This document shows, one piece after another, positions 15,521 to 21,425 of a DNA stretch of 21,425 bases. The stretch spans positions 1-21,425 of the forward strand of contig CAZMXI010000080.1 in NCBI GenBank assembly GCA_964570205.1, written 5' to 3'. Both the position numbers and the translations under genes were made by a program. The DNA comes from CAZMXI01 sp964570205 (GTDB lineage Bacteria; Planctomycetota; Phycisphaerae; Tepidisphaerales; Tepidisphaeraceae). Under the pieces are notes generated by a model that was not told where the DNA came from, ran no database searches, and saw only the letters and a list, made by a program, of their open reading frames with translations. Position 1 is the stretch's first letter; every line of letters starts with the position of its first letter.

Positions 15521-16142
15521 TCCGCTTGACAGAGCTGCTCGGACACCCTGGCCGAGCCAATGCACTCCCGAGAGCGATCCCGCGGCGGAGCCGGGAGATT
15601 GCCGCCTGACGCCCGTGGAGAAGGAGGAAGACATCCCGCCACGGTATCGCCAGACACCCATCGGCCGGCTTATGCAGTATCACAACCTGGGGGCAATGCC
15701 CCGTTGTTGCCGGTCAGCGGAATTGCTGGTGGGCATGTGCATGGACAATCGCAAGCGATTGCGCATTCCCGACAATTTCGCATTCATCATCCGCAGCGGC
15801 GGGGCGAATCTGCGATACAGTGAGTTCAAGGTGGCCTATGCCATCGCCGTGGGCGGCGTCGAGGCCATCGCCCTCATCGGCCACACGCAGTGCGGCATGG
15901 TGAACCTGGCCGCAAGGCGCGGGCAATTCGTGCAGGGGTTGATCGACAACGCAGGATGGAGCCGCGCTGCGGCCGAGCACTGTTTCAGCACGTTCGCTCC
16001 GGAATTTGAAATCGTCGATGCGGCCGACTTCGTCCTGTCCGAGACGCGCCGACTGCGTCAGCGGTTTCCGAAGGTTCTGGTGGCGCCGATGATCTACAAG
16101 GTGGAAGACAACAGGCTGTACTTCCTTCGGGAAGGCGACTGA
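15513..16142 (+). CDS. Beta-carbonic anhydrase-like protein
   Basis: A 209-residue protein carrying the beta-class zinc site: CMDNR (Cys76, Asp78, Arg80) and GHTQCG (His124, Cys127). Cys-Asp-Arg followed by His-x-x-Cys about 48 residues later is the beta-carbonic anhydrase arrangement for interconverting CO2 and bicarbonate. The usual RNAGN motif is replaced by RSGGAN, and there is a 60-residue N-terminal extension, so this is a divergent branch and activity is not assured. The ATG at 15513 lies inside the end of the DUF4914 gene (8-base overlap), with a TTG at 15507 as alternative; the overlap implies translational coupling. A short UUCG-loop stem (16121-16134) is at its coding end. Confidence 0.85.
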   Translation: MNDPLDRAARTPWPSQCTPESDPAAEPGDCRLTPVEKEEDIPPRYRQTPIGRLMQYHNLGAMPRCCRSAELLVGMCMDNRKRLRIPDNFAFIIRSGGANLRYSEFKVAYAIAVGGVEAIALIGHTQCGMVNLAARRGQFVQGLIDNAGWSRAAAEHCFSTFAPEFEIVDAADFVLSETRRLRQRFPKVLVAPMIYKVEDNRLYFLREGD

Positions 16143-16318
16143 GCCGCCTCCGCGCTTTCCAGAATCGCGCAAAACGATCGATGAACGTCCATCGCCGGGT
16201 GCGTTGCGCGCACATCCCGCAGTCAACCGCGTCCAAGTGCTGCTGTAGGAAGAGGTGATGCGGGCGAGAAATGGCGCCGTCGGCGGTGCCACCGCAACAC
16301 ATCGGATGGAGCAGCAAC

Positions 16319-18445
16319 ATGTGCATGCCGAACAGACGGGGTGTGAGCATTATGGTGGCGGCGCTGGGCTTGCTGTGGTCGTTCCAGGCCATGGGCGATG
16401 AGCGACAGATCGGAATCAAGGCCAGCTCAGAGCAGGTGAAACAGTACCAGAAGGTTGAGTTTACCCTCAGCGTCGACACCCTGTGCGCGAACCCTTACGA
16501 CCCGGGCGAGATCGATCTGCGCCTGGAGGTGACACTGCCATCAGGGAGGAGAGTCTGGACGCCGGCGTTTCACTATCAACCCTACGAGCGCCGGGCCCTC
16601 AGCCGGGGCGGAAACAGCGGTGCGTGGATGTACCCAACCGCCAAACCTGTATGGAAGGCCCGTTTCGCGCCAGCCGAGGCCGGCCGGCATGCCTGCATCG
16701 CAATCCTGAAAGACCGAGCAGGCAATGCGCGATCGGAACGGCTGACGTTCAACTGCATTCCATCGGATGACAGGGGTTTCATCCGCGTTTCGGCGAAAGA
16801 TCCGCGCTACATGGAGTTTGACCAAGGCTCGCCGTTCTTTGCCGTGGGGCAGAACGTTGCGTTCGTCACCAGCGCCGATCGCACGGCGGCGATGATCCGC
16901 AAGCTTGGCGAGAACGGTGCGAACTTCGCCCGCGTATGGGCATGCTCAGAGGACTGGGCCATGGCCATCGAGTCGCGCAAGAGCGCATGGGGTCGATCTT
17001 GGTCATGGAACCCGCCTTTCGTAGCCCTGCCGGATCGCGAGGGGTTTCATTCCGATCGGCTATGTCTCCAGCTCAGCGGCGAGGCTGGCACAAGCCTGGG
17101 CGCCCAGCCATCCCATCCCGTGGCGCTTCGGCCCGGCACGCGCTATGTCCTTTCGGGCCGGGCGAGAGGCGACGCCTTGTCGGTCTCGCTGGATCGCGGT
17201 GAATCGCGAGCGATCCCCGCGCAGCGACAATGGACCGCCTTCAACGAGGAATTCACAAGCGAAGCCGACCAGTGGTGGCTCACGGGGCCGACGTTCCGTC
17301 TGACGGCGAAGGGAACCACGTGGCTACGGGACCTGTCTTTGAGGGAAGCCGCCGGCGGTCCGGAACTGCTGTGGGAAGCCGACCCGAACCGGGCGATCCT
17401 GGGCGTATACAACCAGGTCGATTGTCACATGCTCGACGAGGTGGTCGAGGCCGCGGAGCAGAGCGGCGTGTACCTTCAGGTGGTCCTCTTCACACGCGAC
17501 CATTACATGTCGATGCTGGCAAAGGAAAACAGCGGGGAATATGACCGGGCAATCGTTTTCGGCAGACAACTGGTGCGGTACTGTGTTGCGCGATGGGGCT
17601 ACTCCACGCATATCAGCGCCTGGGAGTACTTCAACGAAATGAACCCCGGCCTGCCGACGGACCGGTTCTATGCCGAGCTTGGCCGGACTCTGGAGGAAGT
17701 CGATGTCAACCGGCACATGCGGGCCAACAGCACATGGTCTTCCCCCTCCAAAGACCTCAAGCACCCCAAGCTCGATACGGCCGACCTGCACTATTACATC
17801 CGCCCATCCACCAAGGAACTCTGGAAAGACGAGGTGGAGTCGGTGCTCTCGCGATGGCAGCTCATGCAACAACACGCGGCCGGTCGGCCCATCCTTTTCA
17901 GCGAGTTCGGCATCACCGATGATCGATGGCAGCGAGCCCGGGAACTGGACAGGGACAAGGAATTCGTCCACCTGCACAACGCGTTGTGGGCCTCGGCTCT
18001 GTCAGGTTTCGCCAGCACGGTGTGCCACTGGTACTGGGAGGACATGCACCGGCGAGACCTGTACCACCATTATCGGCCTATCTCGCGGTTTGTGGCGGAT
18101 ATTCCATGGACAACCGGACGGCTGCGGCCGGCCGCGGCGACGTGCGACAAAGGGCTGCGCGTGGTGGGACTGAGCGGAGATCAAGGGGCATATCTCTGGA
18201 TTTCCGATCGCCAGGCGACGTGGTGGAAGATCGCCATGGAAGACGCCAAGCCACAAGCCGCCGAAGGGGCATCACTTGACGTCAGCGGACTGCCCGAAGG
18301 CGAATACCGGATCGAATGGTGGGATACCCGCGAAGGCAGAGTCTCGGCCCTGCAGGATGCCCGCGCCAAGCAGGGGACGATGACGGTCGCGGTCCCCACT
18401 TTCACACGAGATGTTGCATGCAAGATCAACAAGATCGCCAGGTAG
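16319..18445 (+). CDS. Secreted clan GH-A glycoside hydrolase with DUF5060-like N-domain and inserted beta domain
   Basis: A 708-residue exported enzyme. A signal peptide (about residues 1-26, MCMPNRRGVSIMVAALGLLW...) precedes a DUF5060-like beta-sandwich (about 30-115). A TIM-barrel starts at about 160 (FFAVGQNVAF, ENGANFARVWACSEDW). Glu440 in WEYFNEMNP is the likely acid/base and Glu529 in ILFSEFGI the likely nucleophile, as in clan GH-A enzymes. Residues about 238-352 form a beta-rich segment resembling a carbohydrate-binding module inserted into the barrel. A C-terminal beta domain (about 605-708, LPEGEYRIEWWDTREG) resembles the Collagen_bind_2 type. The substrate is unknown. The start at 16319 has GGAG 7 bases upstream; 16271 and 16325 are alternatives. 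It stands alone between unrelated genes. Confidence 0.85.
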   Translation: MCMPNRRGVSIMVAALGLLWSFQAMGDERQIGIKASSEQVKQYQKVEFTLSVDTLCANPYDPGEIDLRLEVTLPSGRRVWTPAFHYQPYERRALSRGGNSGAWMYPTAKPVWKARFAPAEAGRHACIAILKDRAGNARSERLTFNCIPSDDRGFIRVSAKDPRYMEFDQGSPFFAVGQNVAFVTSADRTAAMIRKLGENGANFARVWACSEDWAMAIESRKSAWGRSWSWNPPFVALPDREGFHSDRLCLQLSGEAGTSLGAQPSHPVALRPGTRYVLSGRARGDALSVSLDRGESRAIPAQRQWTAFNEEFTSEADQWWLTGPTFRLTAKGTTWLRDLSLREAAGGPELLWEADPNRAILGVYNQVDCHMLDEVVEAAEQSGVYLQVVLFTRDHYMSMLAKENSGEYDRAIVFGRQLVRYCVARWGYSTHISAWEYFNEMNPGLPTDRFYAELGRTLEEVDVNRHMRANSTWSSPSKDLKHPKLDTADLHYYIRPSTKELWKDEVESVLSRWQLMQQHAAGRPILFSEFGITDDRWQRARELDRDKEFVHLHNALWASALSGFASTVCHWYWEDMHRRDLYHHYRPISRFVADIPWTTGRLRPAAATCDKGLRVVGLSGDQGAYLWISDRQATWWKIAMEDAKPQAAEGASLDVSGLPEGEYRIEWWDTREGRVSALQDARAKQGTMTVAVPTFTRDVACKINKIAR

Positions 18446-18542
18446 AGGCAGGCTGATCTGCGACTGAACACAGAGGTATCCCCGTGGACCCATGTGGGGG
18501 CCTCGCGTCAGGCAACATGGCGTCGTCTGGCGACGGGCCGCG

Positions 18543-18576
18543 AAAATGCCCCGCGGTGGAGGGGTACCGCGGGGCA
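18543..18576 (-). terminator. Intrinsic terminator of the OmpA-like lipoprotein gene
   Basis: A perfect 11-bp inverted repeat (TGCCCCGCGGT 18547-18557 and ACCGCGGGGCA 18566-18576) with an 8-base loop; on the minus strand it is followed by TTTT (18546-18543). It lies 36 bases after the lipoprotein stop. On the plus strand, after the glycoside hydrolase gene, the stem has no T-tract. Confidence 0.75.
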
Positions 18577-18611
18577 CGGAGGGGGAGAAGAGTGTACGAC
18601 TCGCTGACTTC

Positions 18612-19502
18612 CTATTTGTTGAACAGCGGCTTGTTGTCCGTGGTCACTGTCGCGTCCTTGTTCAGCCCTTGCACGTTCGCGGTGCGGTTGGCGGGCACAA
18701 CGGGATCGACCGCCGGACCGCCGGAACCCGTGGGCAGAATGGCAATTTCGACGCGACGATTTCGCGCCTGACCTGCCGCCGAAGCGTTGTCGGCGATCGG
18801 GCGCTGATCGGCGTATCCCGCTACGCCCAGCCGCCGTGCACCGACGTTGTGACTGCGCAGTTCGCCGCCCACCACGATCGCCCGATGAGCCGAGAGGTAC
18901 CAGTTGTCCTTGTGCCCCGCCGCCACGGTCGCGGTATTGCGCACCGGCGTGTTGTCGGTATGGCCGGCCACCAGGAACTCATACTCGCGGGCTGCCGGCG
19001 AGTTCAGGATTTGCGCCGCACGGGCAATCGCTGCCTTCGCCTTCGCCGTCAGATCAGCCTTGCCCTTGTCGAACGTCACATCGCTCTTGAACCGGAGGAT
19101 TCCGCGGGCGGCATCCAGTTCCACAATGTCCGGGAACTGGGCGGCGAGCTGATCCAGTTCGGCCTTCAGCCCCGGGTTGATCACCGTCAACTGAACGTCG
19201 CGATTCTGCAGCGCCCGCTCATACTTGGCCTTGAGATCGTCACGATCCGTCTTGAGCAGGTCCAGCTCGCGCTGAAGCTGGAGCGCACGCTCTCCCGCAG
19301 CGCCGCTGTTGGCCAGCAGACGCTCATACTGGTCCTTGTACGCCTGGGCAGCCGCCGTGGCCGCCTGTGCCGAGGAATTCGACTGGCCAAGCTGTTCAAC
19401 CAGTTGGTCTTTTTCCAGCTTGAGTGCTTCGTATTTTTCCTTGGAAACGCAGCCCGTCAAAGCAACCCCGAGGACCGCTACCGCCACGAGACGCCGTGCC
19501 AT
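18612..19502 (-). CDS. OmpA-like peptidoglycan-binding lipoprotein
   Basis: A 296-residue protein with a lipoprotein signal: MARRLVAVAVLGVALTGC, lipobox LTGC, lipid-modified Cys18. Residues about 20-125 are a helical coiled-coil stalk (KYEALKLEKDQLVEQL and similar). An OmpA/MotB C-terminal domain follows at about 130-257 with GHTDNTPV (180-187), WYLSAHRA and NRRVEI (248-253), the parts that contact diaminopimelate in peptidoglycan. A 39-residue Asn/Thr/Val-rich tail follows the domain. The likely role is linking the outer membrane to the cell wall. The start at 19502 is set by AAGGAGG 7 bases upstream; the frame extends further to 19700 without support. The gene has its own terminator. Confidence 0.92.
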   Translation of the reverse strand: MARRLVAVAVLGVALTGCVSKEKYEALKLEKDQLVEQLGQSNSSAQAATAAAQAYKDQYERLLANSGAAGERALQLQRELDLLKTDRDDLKAKYERALQNRDVQLTVINPGLKAELDQLAAQFPDIVELDAARGILRFKSDVTFDKGKADLTAKAKAAIARAAQILNSPAAREYEFLVAGHTDNTPVRNTATVAAGHKDNWYLSAHRAIVVGGELRSHNVGARRLGVAGYADQRPIADNASAAGQARNRRVEIAILPTGSGGPAVDPVVPANRTANVQGLNKDATVTTDNKPLFNK

Positions 19503-19562
19503 TTGAGGCCTCCTTGCCGATGGAATGAGCGTAAAATCTGTCAAGCCGGGTTCCAACCAAGC

Positions 19563-19590
19563 TTCATATTCACATGTAAGGGCACACAAA
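19563..19590 (-). promoter_or_regulatory. Possible promoter of the OmpA-like lipoprotein gene
   Basis: On the minus strand TTTGTG (19590-19585), 16 bases, then TATGAA (19568-19563). Both hexamers are weak matches. It lies directly after a possible terminator (19604-19621) and gives a leader of about 54 bases. Confidence 0.3.
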
Positions 19591-19603
19591 CCATGAGGCG
19601 CCC

Positions 19604-19621
19604 AAAAAGCCCCGGAGAGGC
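19604..19621 (-). terminator. Weak intrinsic terminator after the HTH-membrane gene
   Basis: On the minus strand GCCTC-TCC-GGGGC (19621-19609) forms a 5-bp stem with one G-T pair and is followed by TTTTT (19608-19604). It is about 200 bases past the HTH-membrane protein stop and just before the lipoprotein promoter candidate. Confidence 0.35.
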
Positions 19622-19733
19622 CGAACGACCCAAGCCCGACAGCCTCTACCAAGGGTATAGTTTGCCCAGTTCCAACGAAAATGCAAGAGGAAAGCGGCAA
19701 ATTTTGCCGAGGCGGCGCGGAAATCGCCTGACT

Positions 19734-19789
19734 GCGGGCGTCCGCGTTACGAAGATGCGAAACGCCCGCGGCTCGGGCGCTGCGGGCGT
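19734..19789 (-). repeat. Three-part inverted repeat able to form alternative hairpins
   Basis: GCGGGCGT occurs at 19734-19741 and again at 19782-19789, with its complement ACGCCCGC at 19762-19769 between them. The middle arm can pair with either side (loops of 12 or 20 bases). It begins 33 bases after the stop of the HTH-membrane gene. A separate 7-bp-arm palindrome, CGGCAAA-T-TTTGCCG, is at 19695-19709. The whole 19503-19821 region has no coding sequence I can support. Confidence 0.6.
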
Positions 19790-19821
19790 GCAGATGATGC
19801 CAATATGGGCATTGCCGCCGG

Positions 19822-20799
19822 CTACTTGCGGCCTGACTTGCCGATCAGCAGTCCAACAATAAAGAAGATGATCGGAATGCCCACTCCGATGCCCATGTAC
19901 ATTTTCCAGTTGGTGCCGGTCTTCATGGCAAGCTGACCCAGCATGTCGGGCCTGTAGCCCAGGATCACGTTGCCCAGCAGGAACAGCCCGATGCAGACAA
20001 CAACCGCGCTGCCCAGGGCCAAAGCACCAAGTGCAGTGGCCATCGGGTCGGCGGCTTCGATGTAGATGGGCGCTGCGAGGCTTGCACGGGCGCCCATGTC
20101 AGCGGCGGAAGCCAGCCCCGCATCTGAAACCGACGGCGCATCCATGGCACCGGAGGCCGCGGGTCCCGCGGAAGCCCGACGGGCCTGGGCTGGCGTCAGT
20201 TCGTCAAAAACGGCGCCAAGGCTTGTGTCGTCGGATTCGCGGGTCAGATCCAGCAAGCCTGAGCCGGAGCCCACGCTTTCGAGGCTGACCTGGTCTCGAG
20301 AGACGCCGCCAACGGCCGTTTGGGCGCTGGGATCCACGCGTTGAGATTCATCGACGTCAAAAATCGTGATGCCCGGGGCACGGCTGCCCATGGCCGACCC
20401 GCCGGCGGCGGTGCCGGAACGGGAATCGCCGGGCTTGGGGGAAGGAATCCCGCCCAGCGAGCCGGAAAGCCCTATATCGGCGAATTGAGTGTCGCCCTTC
20501 TTGTCACCGACGCTGTCAACAAGTCCCAGGACGCTGCCGCCGCCCTGCGAGCCATCGACAAGCCCCAGCGGCGCGCCGGAGTCGGCCGACGGCGAGAGGG
20601 TGACCGCGTCGCCGCCCGGCTCGCCCGAGCCACTTCCAAGCTCGGCCTTGAGCTGTTCCACCTGGTCGGCCTTGAACATGAGCCGTGGGCCATCGCGGAA
20701 CTCGCGCAGCCGCCCTTCGCGGGCAAGTTGCTTGATTTCCTCCTCGTTTTTCGCAAGGGCGGCCTTGGTCTCATCCATCGTGTAGAACATCTTGGCCAT
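19822..20799 (-). CDS. HTH (excisionase-like) protein with C-terminal membrane segments
   Basis: A 325-residue protein. Residues 1-53 (MAKMFYTMDETKAALAKNEEEI..., then LAREGRLREFRDGPRLMFKADQVEQL) look like a MerR/excisionase-type winged HTH. Residues about 54-250 are a low-complexity linker rich in Gly, Ser, Ala and Asp with short recurring LGLVD words and one better-formed block, SGLLDLTRESDDTSLGAVFDEL. Two membrane segments follow (about 255-278 and 299-321), ending KSGRK. Such HTH-plus-linker-plus-membrane proteins are familiar in Planctomycetes, with function unknown; the HTH may bind protein rather than DNA. The start at 20799 has AGGAG 8 bases upstream. It lies 24 bases after the small membrane protein gene, so the two form an operon. 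Confidence 0.85.
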   Translation of the reverse strand: MAKMFYTMDETKAALAKNEEEIKQLAREGRLREFRDGPRLMFKADQVEQLKAELGSGSGEPGGDAVTLSPSADSGAPLGLVDGSQGGGSVLGLVDSVGDKKGDTQFADIGLSGSLGGIPSPKPGDSRSGTAAGGSAMGSRAPGITIFDVDESQRVDPSAQTAVGGVSRDQVSLESVGSGSGLLDLTRESDDTSLGAVFDELTPAQARRASAGPAASGAMDAPSVSDAGLASAADMGARASLAAPIYIEAADPMATALGALALGSAVVVCIGLFLLGNVILGYRPDMLGQLAMKTGTNWKMYMGIGVGIPIIFFIVGLLIGKSGRK

Positions 20800-20823
20800 G
20801 CTGACGCTCCTGAAGGTGTCGCG

Positions 20824-21264
20824 CTAGTTGCCGTTCTCCTGACGCTCGGTCGGCGCACCGGGCGCCGGCGCCGCGCCGCGAATGGCCTGGGCCTGCTTGT
20901 TCACCAGGTCAAGGATCTCCTGCGGGGTCGGCGCCGTGTTGTAGTTCTGAAGCTTCGTGTCGTTAATGAAGTTCCTCGCGGAGACGAACTCGAGCCGGCG
21001 ACTGCCGGGATGATACTGGTAGACGCACAGCGTCCCGCGATCCACATCCATCAGATAGCACCCCCAGTTGTTGCCCGAGAGTTGGGCGGGCATCACGAAC
21101 AGCCCCGCGCCGCCGGCAATCGGCGGCTGTTGTGCGCCCCACGCCGGCTGGAGGAACGAGGGCGTGTCGCTTCGCGAGACCATGACCAGCAGATTGGCCA
21201 ACAGAAGAGCGACGACGGCCCACAAAGCCACGGCGGTCAGACTGGTACGCGGTTGGTGATTCAT
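20824..21264 (-). CDS. Small single-pass membrane protein, planctomycete type
   Basis: A 146-residue protein not assigned to a named family. One N-terminal membrane segment (about residues 8-29, SLTAVALWAVVALLLANLLVMV) precedes an extracytoplasmic domain. In it GNNWGCYLMDVDRGTLCVYQYHPGSRRLEFVSARNF looks like beta strands of a small sensor-like or propeller-like unit, followed by LQNYNTAPTPQEI and a polar tail. The start at 21264 (MNHQPRTS) is preferred, with AAGG a few bases upstream and a short N-terminus before the membrane helix; 21306 is an alternative. It is first in an operon with the HTH-membrane protein, so the two may work together at the membrane. Confidence 0.75.
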   Translation of the reverse strand: MNHQPRTSLTAVALWAVVALLLANLLVMVSRSDTPSFLQPAWGAQQPPIAGGAGLFVMPAQLSGNNWGCYLMDVDRGTLCVYQYHPGSRRLEFVSARNFINDTKLQNYNTAPTPQEILDLVNKQAQAIRGAAPAPGAPTERQENGN

Positions 21265-21318
21265 CAGGCCTTGCAGTAAAGGCGACGCCCCCGGCGGCGC
21301 CGCCATCCATAAAGGCCT

Positions 21319-21348
21319 ATCCTACTGGAATTGCCGATGCATCCGCAA
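21319..21348 (-). promoter_or_regulatory. Possible promoter of the small membrane protein/HTH operon
   Basis: On the minus strand TTGCGG (21348-21343), 18 bases, then TAGGAT (21324-21319). The predicted start near 21312 gives a leader of about 48 bases to the ATG at 21264. Each hexamer matches the consensus at 4 of 6 positions, so confidence is low. The rest, to 21425, shows nothing further. Confidence 0.35.
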
Positions 21349-21425
21349 GTGCAGACCGGCCGCCGACGGCGGGGGGCGTGCCCAAATTTCCGGGCATGGG
21401 CATAATATGGGGAGACAGGGGGTTA

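Noticed and set aside
13631..15661. 676-codon open frame antisense to DUF4914
   Set aside because: Composition is that of a shadow frame (His/Arg/Ala/Gln-rich), with no recognisable domain; the plus-strand protein has a P-loop, ribosome site and operon partner.
16121..16134. CTTCC-TTCG-GGAAG stem as a terminator for the carbonic anhydrase operon
   Set aside because: It is within the coding sequence, only 5 bp long and not followed by a T-tract.
19539..19544. Perfect TTGACA on the minus strand before the lipoprotein gene
   Set aside because: No -10-like hexamer occurs 15-19 bases downstream; that position runs into the ribosome site.

Overview
The window looks like a chromosomal stretch from a planctomycete, probably of the Phycisphaerae type. 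Supporting signs are high GC, a prepilin ending in the 'FADGH' motif typical of that phylum's pseudopilins, an excisionase-type HTH fused to membrane helices, a DUF5060-type glycoside hydrolase and several secreted proteins of no clear family. This is inferred from protein style; there is no rRNA or other phylogenetic marker. A run of ten Ns (4017-4026) shows a draft assembly. No phage, IS element, CRISPR array or tRNA was seen.

Layout, left to right: the 3' end of adhE with a strong terminator (1-232); a 993-residue rod protein on the minus strand made of 22 tandem 29-residue helical repeats and ending in two membrane helices (269-3250); a GNAT/YoaP-type acetyltransferase split by the assembly gap (3633-4426); a glutamate dehydrogenase (4691-5968) divergent from a DUF2461/TIGR02453 protein with a leaderless-looking start (6047-6763). 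Then comes a two-gene minus-strand operon, a prepilin followed by a small anchored protein (6790-7959), divergent from a NarL-type histidine kinase/response regulator pair whose stop and start codons overlap (8136-10111). The 176 bp between pilin and kinase carry five GTCATG/CATGAC boxes, one of them on the kinase -35 element.

Next are a secreted Gly-rich protein (10182-10883) divergent from an AzgA-family purine permease (11116-12471). After these lies the most interesting module: a NhaR-like LysR regulator (12568-13485) divergent from an overlapping pair encoding a DUF4914 protein, with a P-loop resembling HPr kinase/PEP carboxykinase, and a beta-carbonic anhydrase-like protein (13622-16142). 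Pairing a PEPCK-like nucleotide-binding enzyme with a CO2/bicarbonate enzyme under a regulator of the Na+/pH-responsive type suggests a bicarbonate- or pH-linked function; this is inference.

The right end has a secreted clan GH-A glycoside hydrolase with a beta-rich insertion (16319-18445), an OmpA-like peptidoglycan-binding lipoprotein (18612-19502), and a two-gene operon of a small membrane protein followed by an HTH-plus-membrane protein (19822-21264). Intrinsic-terminator-like hairpins sit at 203-243, 10111-10153 and 18543-18576.
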